From: Ornithinimicrobium faecis
GTDB lineage: Bacteria; Actinomycetota; Actinomycetes; Actinomycetales; Dermatophilaceae
Assembly (NCBI RefSeq): GCF_023923225.1
Contig: NZ_CP099489.1
Coordinates: 4,464,001 to 4,528,000, forward strand
Reading direction: 5' to 3'
DNA length: 64,000 nucleotides
The translations under genes and the position numbers were made by a program. Of this stretch, positions 6,974 to 15,054 are shown piece by piece (position 1 is the first letter of the stretch; every line of letters starts with the position of its first letter). Below the pieces are notes generated by a model. It did not search any database. It saw only the letters and a list, made by a program, of their open reading frames with translations, and had not been told where the DNA came from.

Positions 6974-8788
6974 TCAGGCCTCCAGGGAGAGCACGACGGC
7001 GGAATAGGCCCCGACGGCCAGCGTGGCGCTCTGGGCGCAGTCGTCGGCGGGCACCGGGTCGGTGTCCACGTCGAAGACCGGGTGGTCGCCAAACTCCGGG
7101 TCATACAGGGTGGAGTCGCCGTTGAAGCGAACTGCCCAGTGACCAGGACGGGGTATGCCGACGCGATAGTCGACCACCGAGGTCGCCGAGAAGTTGAGGA
7201 CGACGATGGTGTCGTCGTGCGGACCGCCGCGTCCCCACCGGTGCAACACGATGATGCCCCGCTCCTGGTCTGCCCGGATGACATTGGCGTTGGGGCCGCG
7301 CAACCCTGCGGTCGTCCCCTCCCGGTTGCGGCGCAGCGCGATCATGTGGCGGTGCATCGCGACGATGCCGTAGTGCTCGCGCAGGTCGTGCCAGTCCAGC
7401 GGCACCGAGTCGTCGAAGTAGCGGTCGGCCAGCATCTCCTGCCCCTGGAAGAACATCGGCACTCCGGGGGCGAAGAAGACCGCGGCCGACCCGAGGGTGG
7501 CCCGCTTCTTGGCTGCGAGGCTGTCGGCGGCACCGGGTGAGATGGCCTCTGGCACACGGGTCTTGCCGTTGGCCACCTCGTCGTGGGACTCGGTGTAGAT
7601 GACTCGGTTGCCCGCGGCGCCGCGCCCGGTGCCCAGAATGCCGTGCGCCACCTCATTGAGGTCCCGTGCCGAGTCGTCCAGCTCGGTGAGGGCGCGACGC
7701 ACCACGTGGACGAAGCCGGCATCCCACTGGGCGTGGAAGCCGAGGCCGCCCTGGTCGACCGGCATCGTCACGGTTGCATCCCGCTGCAGGTCCTCGGCGA
7801 TCAGCAACTTCCACGGCTGCTCGCCCGAGAGCCCCGCGGTCAGGGCCTGGAGGTATTCGGTGGCGTCCGGCAGCATCGACCCGGCGTCGTGCACCGTGCC
7901 GTGCACCGACCGGATGTAGGCGGTCGCATCGAAACGGAGCCCGTCGCAACGGAACTCCTGCAGCCACAGCTTGGCGCTGTCATAGAGGAACTGCCGGACG
8001 GCGGGTCGCCCGAAATCGGGTCGCGTCGCGCCCCAGGGGGTCTCGGCCCGCCAGTCGTTGTAGAAGTAGATGCCGCCGCCGTCGTTCTCGTGCCAGCCGT
8101 CGAACCGCCACAGGTCCAGGTCGGACGGGCCGATGTGGTTGTGCACGACATCGACGATGACCGCGATGCCGTGCTCGTGGGCGGCCTTGATGAACCGCTT
8201 GAAGGCATCGGGCCCGCCGTAGGAGGACTCGACCGCAAACATGTGGGCGGGGTTGTAGCCCCAGCTGATGTCGCCGGCGTATTCGAAGGGCGGCATCACC
8301 TGCACCACCGAGATCCCCAGCTCACGCAGATAGGGCAGCCGCTGTGCCGCGCGGTCAAAGTCTCCGCGGTGCTCCTGGTCGGCCGCGAAGGTGCCCACGT
8401 GCAACTCATAGATGACGACGTCGTCCCAGTGCGGCATCTGGAAGTCGTCCTGCCCCCAGTCGAAGGCGGCCGGGTCGTAGACGACCGAGTTGCCCACAGA
8501 GTTGGTCATCTCCCGCGCATACGGGTCGGCGCGCCAGACCTCCTCGCCCTCAGCCGTGGTCACCCGGAACTGGTATTCCGTGCCGGCTGCCACCCCCGGC
8601 ACGTGCACGGACCAGGTGCCCGCAGACCCGTCGCCGTCCGGGCCGAGATCGGTGGACGCCTTCCAGTCGTCGTGGCTGCCGGTCACGGCCACGGCGCTGG
8701 CGTTGGGCGCCCAGACCCGGAAGGTCGTGCCGTCGTCGTGCAGGGTGGCACCCATGCCGGGGTGCGGGGAGGCAGAGGTTGCTGACAT
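6974..8788 (-). CDS. GH13 alpha-glucan enzyme (branching-enzyme-like)
   Basis: A 604-residue protein with an N-terminal CBM48-type beta-sandwich (about residues 10-95, MGATLHDDGTTFRVWAPNA), a GH13 TIM barrel and a C-terminal beta domain. The catalytic triad is visible: nucleophile Asp287 in GLRFDATAY, acid/base Glu332 in LIAEDLQ, and Asp403 in ESHDEVANG. The ESHDE motif and domain order resemble glycogen branching enzymes and malto-oligosyltrehalose hydrolases more than secreted amylases; there is no signal peptide, so it acts inside the cell on glycogen-type glucans. The ATG at 8788 follows TATGTT by 6 bases. The exact reaction remains open. Confidence 0.85.
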   Translation of the reverse strand: MSATSASPHPGMGATLHDDGTTFRVWAPNASAVAVTGSHDDWKASTDLGPDGDGSAGTWSVHVPGVAAGTEYQFRVTTAEGEEVWRADPYAREMTNSVGNSVVYDPAAFDWGQDDFQMPHWDDVVIYELHVGTFAADQEHRGDFDRAAQRLPYLRELGISVVQVMPPFEYAGDISWGYNPAHMFAVESSYGGPDAFKRFIKAAHEHGIAVIVDVVHNHIGPSDLDLWRFDGWHENDGGGIYFYNDWRAETPWGATRPDFGRPAVRQFLYDSAKLWLQEFRCDGLRFDATAYIRSVHGTVHDAGSMLPDATEYLQALTAGLSGEQPWKLLIAEDLQRDATVTMPVDQGGLGFHAQWDAGFVHVVRRALTELDDSARDLNEVAHGILGTGRGAAGNRVIYTESHDEVANGKTRVPEAISPGAADSLAAKKRATLGSAAVFFAPGVPMFFQGQEMLADRYFDDSVPLDWHDLREHYGIVAMHRHMIALRRNREGTTAGLRGPNANVIRADQERGIIVLHRWGRGGPHDDTIVVLNFSATSVVDYRVGIPRPGHWAVRFNGDSTLYDPEFGDHPVFDVDTDPVPADDCAQSATLAVGAYSAVVLSLEA

Positions 8789-8794
8789 GCCCCC

Positions 8795-8800
8795 AACATA
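8795..8800 (-). promoter_or_regulatory. -10 box of the GH13 gene (TATGTT)
   Basis: TATGTT, 6 bases before the ATG at 8788 on the minus strand; supports a leaderless start and excludes much longer reading-frame starts. Confidence 0.6.
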
Positions 8801-8887
8801 GGGCCCGGACGCTATGGGGTGCGATCGCAGCGCGACAGGTCTACCTTCTGAACTAGCCGATATCGCACCGAGGCAAAGGGGCCCAGC

Positions 8888-10342
8888 ATGAGCAGCACGC
8901 TGTGGGAGCAACTGCGGCGGCGCAAGCCGCTGGACATCGCTAATGCCGGTGACAGTGACGAACACCTCGAGAGACGCCTCGGCACTTTTGCCCTGATGAT
9001 GTTCGGCGTCGGCGCCACCGTCGGCACGGGCATCTTCTTCGTGATGCAGGAGGCCACGCCCGACGCTGGCCCGGCGGTCGTCGTCGCCTTCATCGTCGCC
9101 GGCGTCGCGGCCGGGCTCTCCGCGATCTGTTATGCCGAGCTGGCCAGCGCCATCCCAGTCAGCGGCTCGACCTACTCCTACGCCTATCACTCGATGGGTG
9201 AGTTGGTCGCGATGATCATCGCCGCCTGTGTGCTGCTGGAGTATGGCGTGGCCGCCTCCGCGGTCGCCGTCGGGTGGAGCGGCTATTTCAACGAGCTCAC
9301 CGCCAGCCTGTTCGGGTGGCAGTTGCCGGATGCCCTGTCCTTCTCGCCCATCCCGTTCGAGGACAACGTCACCGGCTTCATCAACCTGCCCGCAGTCGTC
9401 CTGGTCTTCTTGTGCATGCTGCTGCTGATCCGCGGCGTCACCGAGTCGGCCCGGGCCAACACGATCATGGTGCTGATCAAACTGGGCGTCCTGCTGATGT
9501 TCGTCATCATCGCCTTCACCGCCTTCCAGGCCGACCGGTTCGACAACTTCTGGGCCGCCGGCCCGGCCGGGGTCAGCGCGGCCGCCGCGACGATCTTCTT
9601 CTCGTTCATCGGTCTGGACGCCGTCTCGACGGCCGGTGAAGAGGTGCGCAACCCGCAAAAGGCTCTCCCTCGGGCCATCATGGGCGCCCTCGTGGTCGTG
9701 ATCACCGTCTATGTCCTCGTTGCGCTCGCCAGCGTGGGCTCCCAGCCGCTGGAAGAGTTCTCCAGCCCGGAGCAGCAGTCGGCCGGGCTGTCGGTCATCC
9801 TGGGCAACATCACCGGCAACTCCACGGCCGGCACGATCCTGGCTGCGGGCGCGGTGATCTCGATCTTCTCGGTCACCCTGGTCACGCTCTATGGCCAGAC
9901 CCGCATCCTGTTCGCGATGGGCCGGGACCGGATGCTGCCCCACCAGTTCTCCACGGTCAACCCCAAGACCCTGACGCCCAACTTCAACACGGTCGTGGTG
10001 GCCCTGGTGGTCTCGCTCATCGCCGGGTTCGTCCCCGCCGACTATCTGTGGGACACCGTCTCGATCGGCACGCTGGGCGCCTTCATCACGGTGGCCATCG
10101 GGGTGCTGGTGCTGCGGCGCACCAACCCGGACCTGGAGCGCCCGTTCAAGGTGCCCGGCTATCCGGTGACCCCGATCCTCACGGTGATCATGTGCGTCTA
10201 CGTCCTGACGGGCCTGGAACTGTTCACCTGGGTCGTCTTCCTCACCTGGTTGGCGATCGTGCTGGCGTTCTACTTCCTCTATGGTCGACGCCACTCTCGG
10301 CTCAACCAGGCCGTCACGGAGGACTCGGAGGTTCAGTCATGA
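8888..10342 (+). CDS. APC-superfamily amino acid permease
   Basis: A 484-residue cytoplasmic membrane transporter of the cationic amino acid type, with about twelve hydrophobic segments. The first helix has GVGATVGTGIFFVMQ, the broken-helix GTGIF motif that forms the substrate site, and helix 6 has FFSFIGLDAVSTAGEEVRNP, the family signature. The ATG at 8888 follows an AAAGGGG ribosome binding site. The stop overlaps the universal stress protein start by four bases (ATGA). Permease-plus-UspA pairs are common in actinobacteria, where the UspA part is thought to tune transport, possibly by binding nucleotides. Confidence 0.92.
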   Translation: MSSTLWEQLRRRKPLDIANAGDSDEHLERRLGTFALMMFGVGATVGTGIFFVMQEATPDAGPAVVVAFIVAGVAAGLSAICYAELASAIPVSGSTYSYAYHSMGELVAMIIAACVLLEYGVAASAVAVGWSGYFNELTASLFGWQLPDALSFSPIPFEDNVTGFINLPAVVLVFLCMLLLIRGVTESARANTIMVLIKLGVLLMFVIIAFTAFQADRFDNFWAAGPAGVSAAAATIFFSFIGLDAVSTAGEEVRNPQKALPRAIMGALVVVITVYVLVALASVGSQPLEEFSSPEQQSAGLSVILGNITGNSTAGTILAAGAVISIFSVTLVTLYGQTRILFAMGRDRMLPHQFSTVNPKTLTPNFNTVVVALVVSLIAGFVPADYLWDTVSIGTLGAFITVAIGVLVLRRTNPDLERPFKVPGYPVTPILTVIMCVYVLTGLELFTWVVFLTWLAIVLAFYFLYGRRHSRLNQAVTEDSEVQS

Positions 10343-11217
10343 CCCTGCTGGTGGGCCTTGGCCCCCTGGACGACCACTCCACGATCGAGTTCGCGGCCAC
10401 TCTGGCCCGCTCCGACGGACAGGACCTCGCGATCGTCAGCGTCGTGCCGGCCCCTTGGCCGACACCGATCTCCGGCGGGTCAGACCGGGAGTATGCCGTG
10501 TGGGCGGCCGAGCAGGGACGCGCGGCTGCCAAGCGGGCCAGGGAGTTCATCGAGGAGCACTGCCGGGGCATCGAGATCACCACCTCCTGGGTGCGGGGCC
10601 GTTCGGCGCCGTCGGCGTTGCGCCGGGAGGCAGCCCGGATCGGGGCAGACCTGATCGTGCTCGGCTCCTCCCGCACCATGGGCCGGATCTCGCTGGGCTC
10701 CACCGCCGACGCCCTGCTGCACTCCTCACCGATCCCGGTGGCGATCGGTCCGCACGGTTATGGCGCTCCGGACAGCGGGGTCATCGGCCGGGCGACGGTG
10801 GCGTTCCGTGGTGACGCACCCTCGCGTCGGGCCCTGCGCCGCACGGCAGAGGTGTGCCTGCGCGCCGGTGCCACCCTGCGCGTGGTCACCTTCGCGGTCG
10901 CCAGTCAGGGGATGTTCACCGCTGGCGTGGGTCGCAGCGAACGCATCGTGGCAGCCCAGTGGATCGATCAGGTCAACGTCGAGCAGGGACGTGCCGTCGC
11001 CGAGCTGGCTGACCTGGGGATCGACCCCGATCAGGTCGAGCAGTCCGTGGCGCAAGGCGCTGACTGGTCCAAGGCGCTGCAACGAGTGCCCTGGAACGAG
11101 AACGACATCCTCGTGGTCGGGTCGTCCCGCGAGGGCCGGTTGAGCCGGTTGTTCCTCGGGCCGACCGGCACCCGGATCGTGCGCGCGGCGCACGTGCCCG
11201 TCGTGATCGTGCGCTAG
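10339..11217 (+). CDS. tandem universal stress protein
   Basis: A 292-residue protein made of two UspA domains (about residues 1-138 and 150-292). The first ends with LIVLGSSRTMGRISLGSTADALLHSSPIPVAIG, the second with ILVVGSSREGRLSRLFLGPTGTRIVRAAHVPVVIV; both contain the G-2x-G-9x-G-S/T-type loop associated with ATP binding, the first more complete than the second. It starts inside the stop codon of the permease gene, so translation is coupled and it likely regulates or is regulated with that transporter. A hairpin about 180 bp downstream may end the transcript. Confidence 0.88.
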   Translation: MTLLVGLGPLDDHSTIEFAATLARSDGQDLAIVSVVPAPWPTPISGGSDREYAVWAAEQGRAAAKRAREFIEEHCRGIEITTSWVRGRSAPSALRREAARIGADLIVLGSSRTMGRISLGSTADALLHSSPIPVAIGPHGYGAPDSGVIGRATVAFRGDAPSRRALRRTAEVCLRAGATLRVVTFAVASQGMFTAGVGRSERIVAAQWIDQVNVEQGRAVAELADLGIDPDQVEQSVAQGADWSKALQRVPWNENDILVVGSSREGRLSRLFLGPTGTRIVRAAHVPVVIVR

Positions 11218-11348
11218 CGAGGCGTCCGCAAGCAGGGGCCGGCTGAGCACCTGCAACCAGGGGCCGGCGGAATCAGTCCTGCGGCAGGGACGACATGCGA
11301 CAACTCCAGCAGGACCATCTCCGCCGCACGCTGAGCCCAGCATGCTCA

Positions 11349-11392
11349 TGAGTGGCTGTAGCGACCCGGGAGGGGCTTTGCACGCACTCACG
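11349..11392. repeat. 44-nt foldable intergenic element, copy 1
   Basis: It is identical at 31 of 44 positions without gaps to 18955-18998. The outer arms TGAGTG and CACTCA pair, and a CCC-GGGA-GGG tip can form inside. It is immediately followed by a strong hairpin. Confidence 0.5.
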
Positions 11393-11396
11393 GGTT

Positions 11397-11429
11397 GCCG
11401 CTCCCCGAGCAAGGGGGTCGGGGAGCGGC
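11397..11429. terminator. strong hairpin between convergent genes
   Basis: A perfect 12-bp stem (GCCGCTCCCCGA / TCGGGGAGCGGC) with a 9-base loop. It is placed to stop transcripts from the permease/UspA operon on one side and the small minus-strand gene on the other. Confidence 0.65.
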
Positions 11430-11548
11430 GTGCCCCGCCACGGTGTGCCCCACACGAGGCGGTCCGCGCTCCTCCGGGAAGGTGTGTCAGGAGCGGGTGT
11501 CAGGGGCAACCGAGCCCGACTCATGGGGGACGGGCTCTGCCAACGACA

Positions 11549-11800
11549 CTAGGTGCCGGTGCCGTCCTGACCCTCAGTGGTGGACCACTGGTTGTGGCCA
11601 GTGGCGGGGCTGCTGGCGGGGACGGCCAGGTGCGCGAGCTTGGCCTGGGCCACCTGCAGCAGGGCGGCCACGCCCTCGACCGGCACGTCCAGGGCGGTCG
11701 CGACCACTGTGTCCGGGTGTCCGGCATCATGCAGGCGCAGCGCGACGGCGAGCGTGGGCGGCAGCTCGTCCAGCTGCTGTCGCCACGTTCTGACACTCAT
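11549..11800 (-). CDS. small orphan sigma-4-like helix-turn-helix protein
   Basis: An 83-residue protein whose residues about 14-60 (LPPTLAVALRLHDAGHPDTV and following) follow the pattern of sigma-factor region 4: a first helix after LPP, an acidic turn, then a second and third helix with Val/Ala-rich core and LLQVAQAKLAHL in the position of the recognition helix. There is no region 2, so it cannot bind the -10 box as a normal sigma factor would. The tail is Ser/Thr/Gly-rich and probably disordered. It stands alone upstream of the LuxR gene's end. It may be a degenerate sigma factor or a small DNA-binding accessory protein. Confidence 0.5.
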   Translation of the reverse strand: MSVRTWRQQLDELPPTLAVALRLHDAGHPDTVVATALDVPVEGVAALLQVAQAKLAHLAVPASSPATGHNQWSTTEGQDGTGT

Positions 11801-11951
11801 GGGAAAACGATAGGTCGGAGGCGGTTCAGGGGCCCCAGTAGCCGACTACTGAACGGCCGACGACTCAACACGCGGACTGAGCGAGCCCACCACCGGTCCG
11901 GGGCGTTTGCCGGCCAGCTCAGGGTGTGGAGGGGGCACGGCGAATCCTTGG

Positions 11952-12049
11952 CTGGAGAGGAGCCGGCGCATCTGGAGAGGAGCTGGCGCATCACGGACGG
12001 CGTAGGGCTTGCTCCCGTCAGCGGTCAACTTGCTCCCGTCAGCGGTCAC
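11952..12049. repeat. two short tandem duplications at the 3' end of the LuxR gene
   Basis: A 20-bp unit is duplicated at 11952-11971 and 11972-11991 with one mismatch. A 21-bp unit is duplicated at 12008-12028 and 12029-12049; its second copy contains the LuxR stop codon, so the last two codons and the stop have been copied once beyond the gene. Confidence 0.6.
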
Positions 12050-14810
12050 GCCCCGGTGGCACCTGGGCCGGCAACAGCGACCTCAACTCGGTGCGCCGCT
12101 CGACCCCGAGCTTGGCGAAGGCCTGGTAGAGGTGGGACTCCACGGTGCGGACCGAGACCACCAACCGGTCGGCGATCGCTGCGTTGGTCAACCCGTCGGC
12201 AGCCAGTCGGGCCACGTCCAGCTCCCGCCTGCTGAGCTCGACCAGCTCCTGCGGCGCCTCGAGAGCCGGGGTCTTCAGGGCATCGAACTGCGCCGTCAGG
12301 CTGGTGGCACGGGCGGTGGCACGACGCGCTCCGTCGGTGGATCCCCTGGCGCGGTGGGCGGTCACTGCCTGGGTGGCAGCCTCGGCGGCCAGCACCACCA
12401 GTCCACGCTCAGCGAAACGTTCCGCCACCTCCTCAAGTCCCTGGCCGTCACCGGCGCGCAGGCTCTCGACATGGTCGGCCAGCAGGGCCGGATAGGTGCA
12501 CTCGGCCCGGTCGGCGATCTCCCGCAGCGCCGTGGCCACCCGCGGGCCACGCTCCCCGACGCGGACCGCGAGGTGCAACTGCCAGGCCCGGGCCAGCTGC
12601 AACTCGGGATAGTGCTCGGCCCCCTCCAGGGCAAGGGAGCAGGCTGTTGTGCTGTCGCCCTCGGCCACGGCGAGCCAGACGTCAGCGGCGGCCAGGTCGG
12701 CCGCCTGCCGCGGGTTGAACGTGGAGCCGAGCGCCGTCCGCGCCTGGTCCCGCCACCTCCTGGCCTCCTCCGGTCGACCGGTCTGGGCAGCGGTCACGCT
12801 GAGGATGGCCATGGTCCAGCCCAGCGTGCCCCCGAGGTCCACGCGCCGGAAGTCCGCCACCGCATCGAGCAGGAACCCGTGGGCCCGCGCCAGCTGACCG
12901 GTCATCACCAGGATGCGTCCCAGGGCCATCGAGGCCAGCCCGCGGGTGACCACGTCCGGGCTGTTCTCCAGCCGGTCTCGCACGGTCGAGACCACCGGCA
13001 GGATCTCGTCATAGCGCCCGTCGAGCTGCGCAGCCCACAGTGCCTGGAGGTCGGCCTCCGCCCCGGCCGAGAGCGCCCTGCCTGTGCCTTCCACGGCCAT
13101 CGCCCGCAGCTGGTCCCACAGCCGAGCAGCCCTGATGTGCAGTCCCAGGCTGACCAGGGCCTCGCTGCAGGTCTCCAGGGCCAGCATCCGCTGCAGCTCA
13201 GACACCTCGCCGCGCTCCGCCTCCACCAGTGGTTCGGCCAGTGCCAGGGCGGCCGCCGGCCGCCCCTCCCAGAGGAGCAGATTGGCCCGGTATGCCGTGA
13301 GCCCCGGTTCGGCTCCGTCTGCACCCGGGTGCGCCTCGGCATACCGGTTGAGCAGGTGCCGCACCTCGTCCACGTGCCCCAGCCCCAGACCGCACACCCA
13401 GAAACGGGTGTCCAGGTAGGCGTCCTGGAGGCGCCGGTCCGCCGAGGCGACCACGGCGTCCTCGACCTGTTCCAGCAGGGTGTGCGCCTCGGCGTGCCGG
13501 TTGTCACGCATCAGGGCGAGTGCGAGCTCGACGGTGAGCGCCTCACCCACCGACTGCTGCTCGGTGCTCCCCCCGGACCCGCGGGACGCCAGGCCTGCCC
13601 GGGCCAGGCGCTCTGCCAACTGGGAGTCAAAGGCCTGGTTGGCGCGCACGGCCGCTCGCAGCAGGTCGTGCGGTGACTGCGGGTCACCGGCCTCCAGGCG
13701 CCAGCTCACCGTGCGGAAGACCGACTCGTCGCTGCGCCAACCGTCGTGGTCCACCACGTCGGCCAGCCGAGTCAGCAGGTGCCGCCGCGCCAGGCCACCC
13801 AACTCGGAGAGTGCCACCTCTCCGTGCAGGGGGTGGGCCAGGCGCAACACGGTGCTCAGGTCGGCGCCGACGGTCCGGATCAGCCCGAGCTCCTCGAGGG
13901 CGGCGAGCGCGGACGGGGCGACGACGGCCTCCGCGACCTGTGGCGGCAGCGGCTCGCCCAGCGCGACCACCGCCAGGGCCTCGCGCTGCTGCTCGGTCAG
14001 CATGGTCAACCGGGCGCCCACGGCCTCCACGAGTCGTGGGGCCAGCACGACCTGCTCGTCCCAGGTCCAGATGCCGTCCCGCTGCTGCAGTGACCCGGCC
14101 TGGATGGCGCCCACCACCAGCTCCCTGGCATAGAGGACGTTGCCGTCGCAGACGGCGGCGAGTCGGGTCAGGGCGCGGGAGCTGACCGAGCCGCCGAGGG
14201 CCTGGCTGATCAGGGCGCGCATCTCCGTCGCGGAGAAGGGCTGCAGGTCCACCCGCAGGACCAGGCTGTTTTTCCAGAGCGCCGTGATCGAGTCGTGGAC
14301 CTGCTCACCGCGCCGCACCGCCACGACGGGGACGGCGACCCCCTCGATGGCCAGCTGCAGGACGAGGGCGGCGCTGCCGGGGTCGAGGTGCTGTGCCTCG
14401 TCGACCACCAGCAGGGTCGGTCCTCCACCGCCTCGCAGGGCAGCGGCAAAGCTCGCGTGCCAGGTCGTGCGGTCCATCGGGTCGACAGTGTCCGGGGGCA
14501 GCAGGTGCAGGACGGCGCCGTAGGGGGTGCGGGCGGCTGCCTCGGTGGCGATGACGGTGGCCGTGCGCATCCCTCGCTGCTCGGCCCAGTCTCGCACCTC
14601 TGCCAGCAACCGGGTCTTGCCGACACCTGCTGGCGCGACCAGCACCGCGCCGCAGCCCGGGGTCCCGGCGGCCCGGTCGTCAGGTGAGGAGGTGATGGGC
14701 GAGGAGGTGATGACCGAGGTGATGATCTCGAACTCCTCGGCCCGTCCCGCGAAGGGCCAGGGCGCGCGGGCTCGCGCCTCGAGCCCGAGGGTCCCCGCTT
14801 GCTCCGGCAC
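12039..14810 (-). CDS. large ATPase LuxR-family regulator (LAL type)
   Basis: A 923-residue transcription regulator. The N-terminal AAA-type ATPase has Walker A APAGVGKT (residues 59-66) and Walker B TLLVVDEAQHLD (132-143). A long helical tetratricopeptide-like middle follows (about 350-820). The C-terminal LuxR helix-turn-helix (about 860-915) contains LSRRELDVARLAADGLTNAA and VRTVESHL. LAL regulators act on nearby operons in response to a ligand bound by the central part; none of its neighbours is an obvious target. The GTG start at 14810 has a good GGAGG site 9 bases upstream. The 3' end shows two small tandem duplications. Confidence 0.9.
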   Translation of the reverse strand: MPEQAGTLGLEARARAPWPFAGRAEEFEIITSVITSSPITSSPDDRAAGTPGCGAVLVAPAGVGKTRLLAEVRDWAEQRGMRTATVIATEAAARTPYGAVLHLLPPDTVDPMDRTTWHASFAAALRGGGGPTLLVVDEAQHLDPGSAALVLQLAIEGVAVPVVAVRRGEQVHDSITALWKNSLVLRVDLQPFSATEMRALISQALGGSVSSRALTRLAAVCDGNVLYARELVVGAIQAGSLQQRDGIWTWDEQVVLAPRLVEAVGARLTMLTEQQREALAVVALGEPLPPQVAEAVVAPSALAALEELGLIRTVGADLSTVLRLAHPLHGEVALSELGGLARRHLLTRLADVVDHDGWRSDESVFRTVSWRLEAGDPQSPHDLLRAAVRANQAFDSQLAERLARAGLASRGSGGSTEQQSVGEALTVELALALMRDNRHAEAHTLLEQVEDAVVASADRRLQDAYLDTRFWVCGLGLGHVDEVRHLLNRYAEAHPGADGAEPGLTAYRANLLLWEGRPAAALALAEPLVEAERGEVSELQRMLALETCSEALVSLGLHIRAARLWDQLRAMAVEGTGRALSAGAEADLQALWAAQLDGRYDEILPVVSTVRDRLENSPDVVTRGLASMALGRILVMTGQLARAHGFLLDAVADFRRVDLGGTLGWTMAILSVTAAQTGRPEEARRWRDQARTALGSTFNPRQAADLAAADVWLAVAEGDSTTACSLALEGAEHYPELQLARAWQLHLAVRVGERGPRVATALREIADRAECTYPALLADHVESLRAGDGQGLEEVAERFAERGLVVLAAEAATQAVTAHRARGSTDGARRATARATSLTAQFDALKTPALEAPQELVELSRRELDVARLAADGLTNAAIADRLVVSVRTVESHLYQAFAKLGVERRTELRSLLPAQVPPGRDR

Positions 14811-15054
14811 CTGTCTCGACCTCCGCCCGGTGACGCCGCTCGTGTCAGGCTAGTCCTGCCCCCCGGGGGTGTGGGAAGCACAGCGAGGTCACAATCGCGC
14901 GGCGACCAGGGCGGCTCCAGTCACGGACCGGTCTCAGCCCGGGCCCTGGGCTCGCACCGCGACGCACACAAGCCGTCGTCCTCGGACCCGTTGCCAGCTC
15001 CCCATCACCAACCGGCCGTAGCCCACTCGTCCAACCGGGACGCCTGTCTGTCGC

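Larger units (their letters stand above)
11218..11548. other. 331-bp intergenic region
   Basis: There is no convincing gene between the universal stress protein and the convergent small sigma-4-like gene. The region holds one copy of a 44-nt foldable element (11349-11392) and a 12-bp-stem hairpin (11397-11429). Short open frames here lack start signals and codon character. Confidence 0.6.

Noticed and set aside
8789..10294. Upstream part of a 1106-codon open frame on the minus strand
   Set aside because: Only the 6974-8788 part is the GH13 gene. The rest runs antisense to the amino acid permease, is His/Asp/Gly-rich and has no domain; it exists because high-G+C DNA has few stops.
11846..12049. 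67-codon minus-strand frame with TADGSK repeats
   Set aside because: It is produced by the 21-bp duplication after the LuxR stop codon and has no start signal or family.
12050..13676. Long plus-strand frame antisense to the LuxR gene
   Set aside because: Composition typical of an antisense shadow; the LuxR gene has clear Walker and helix-turn-helix motifs.
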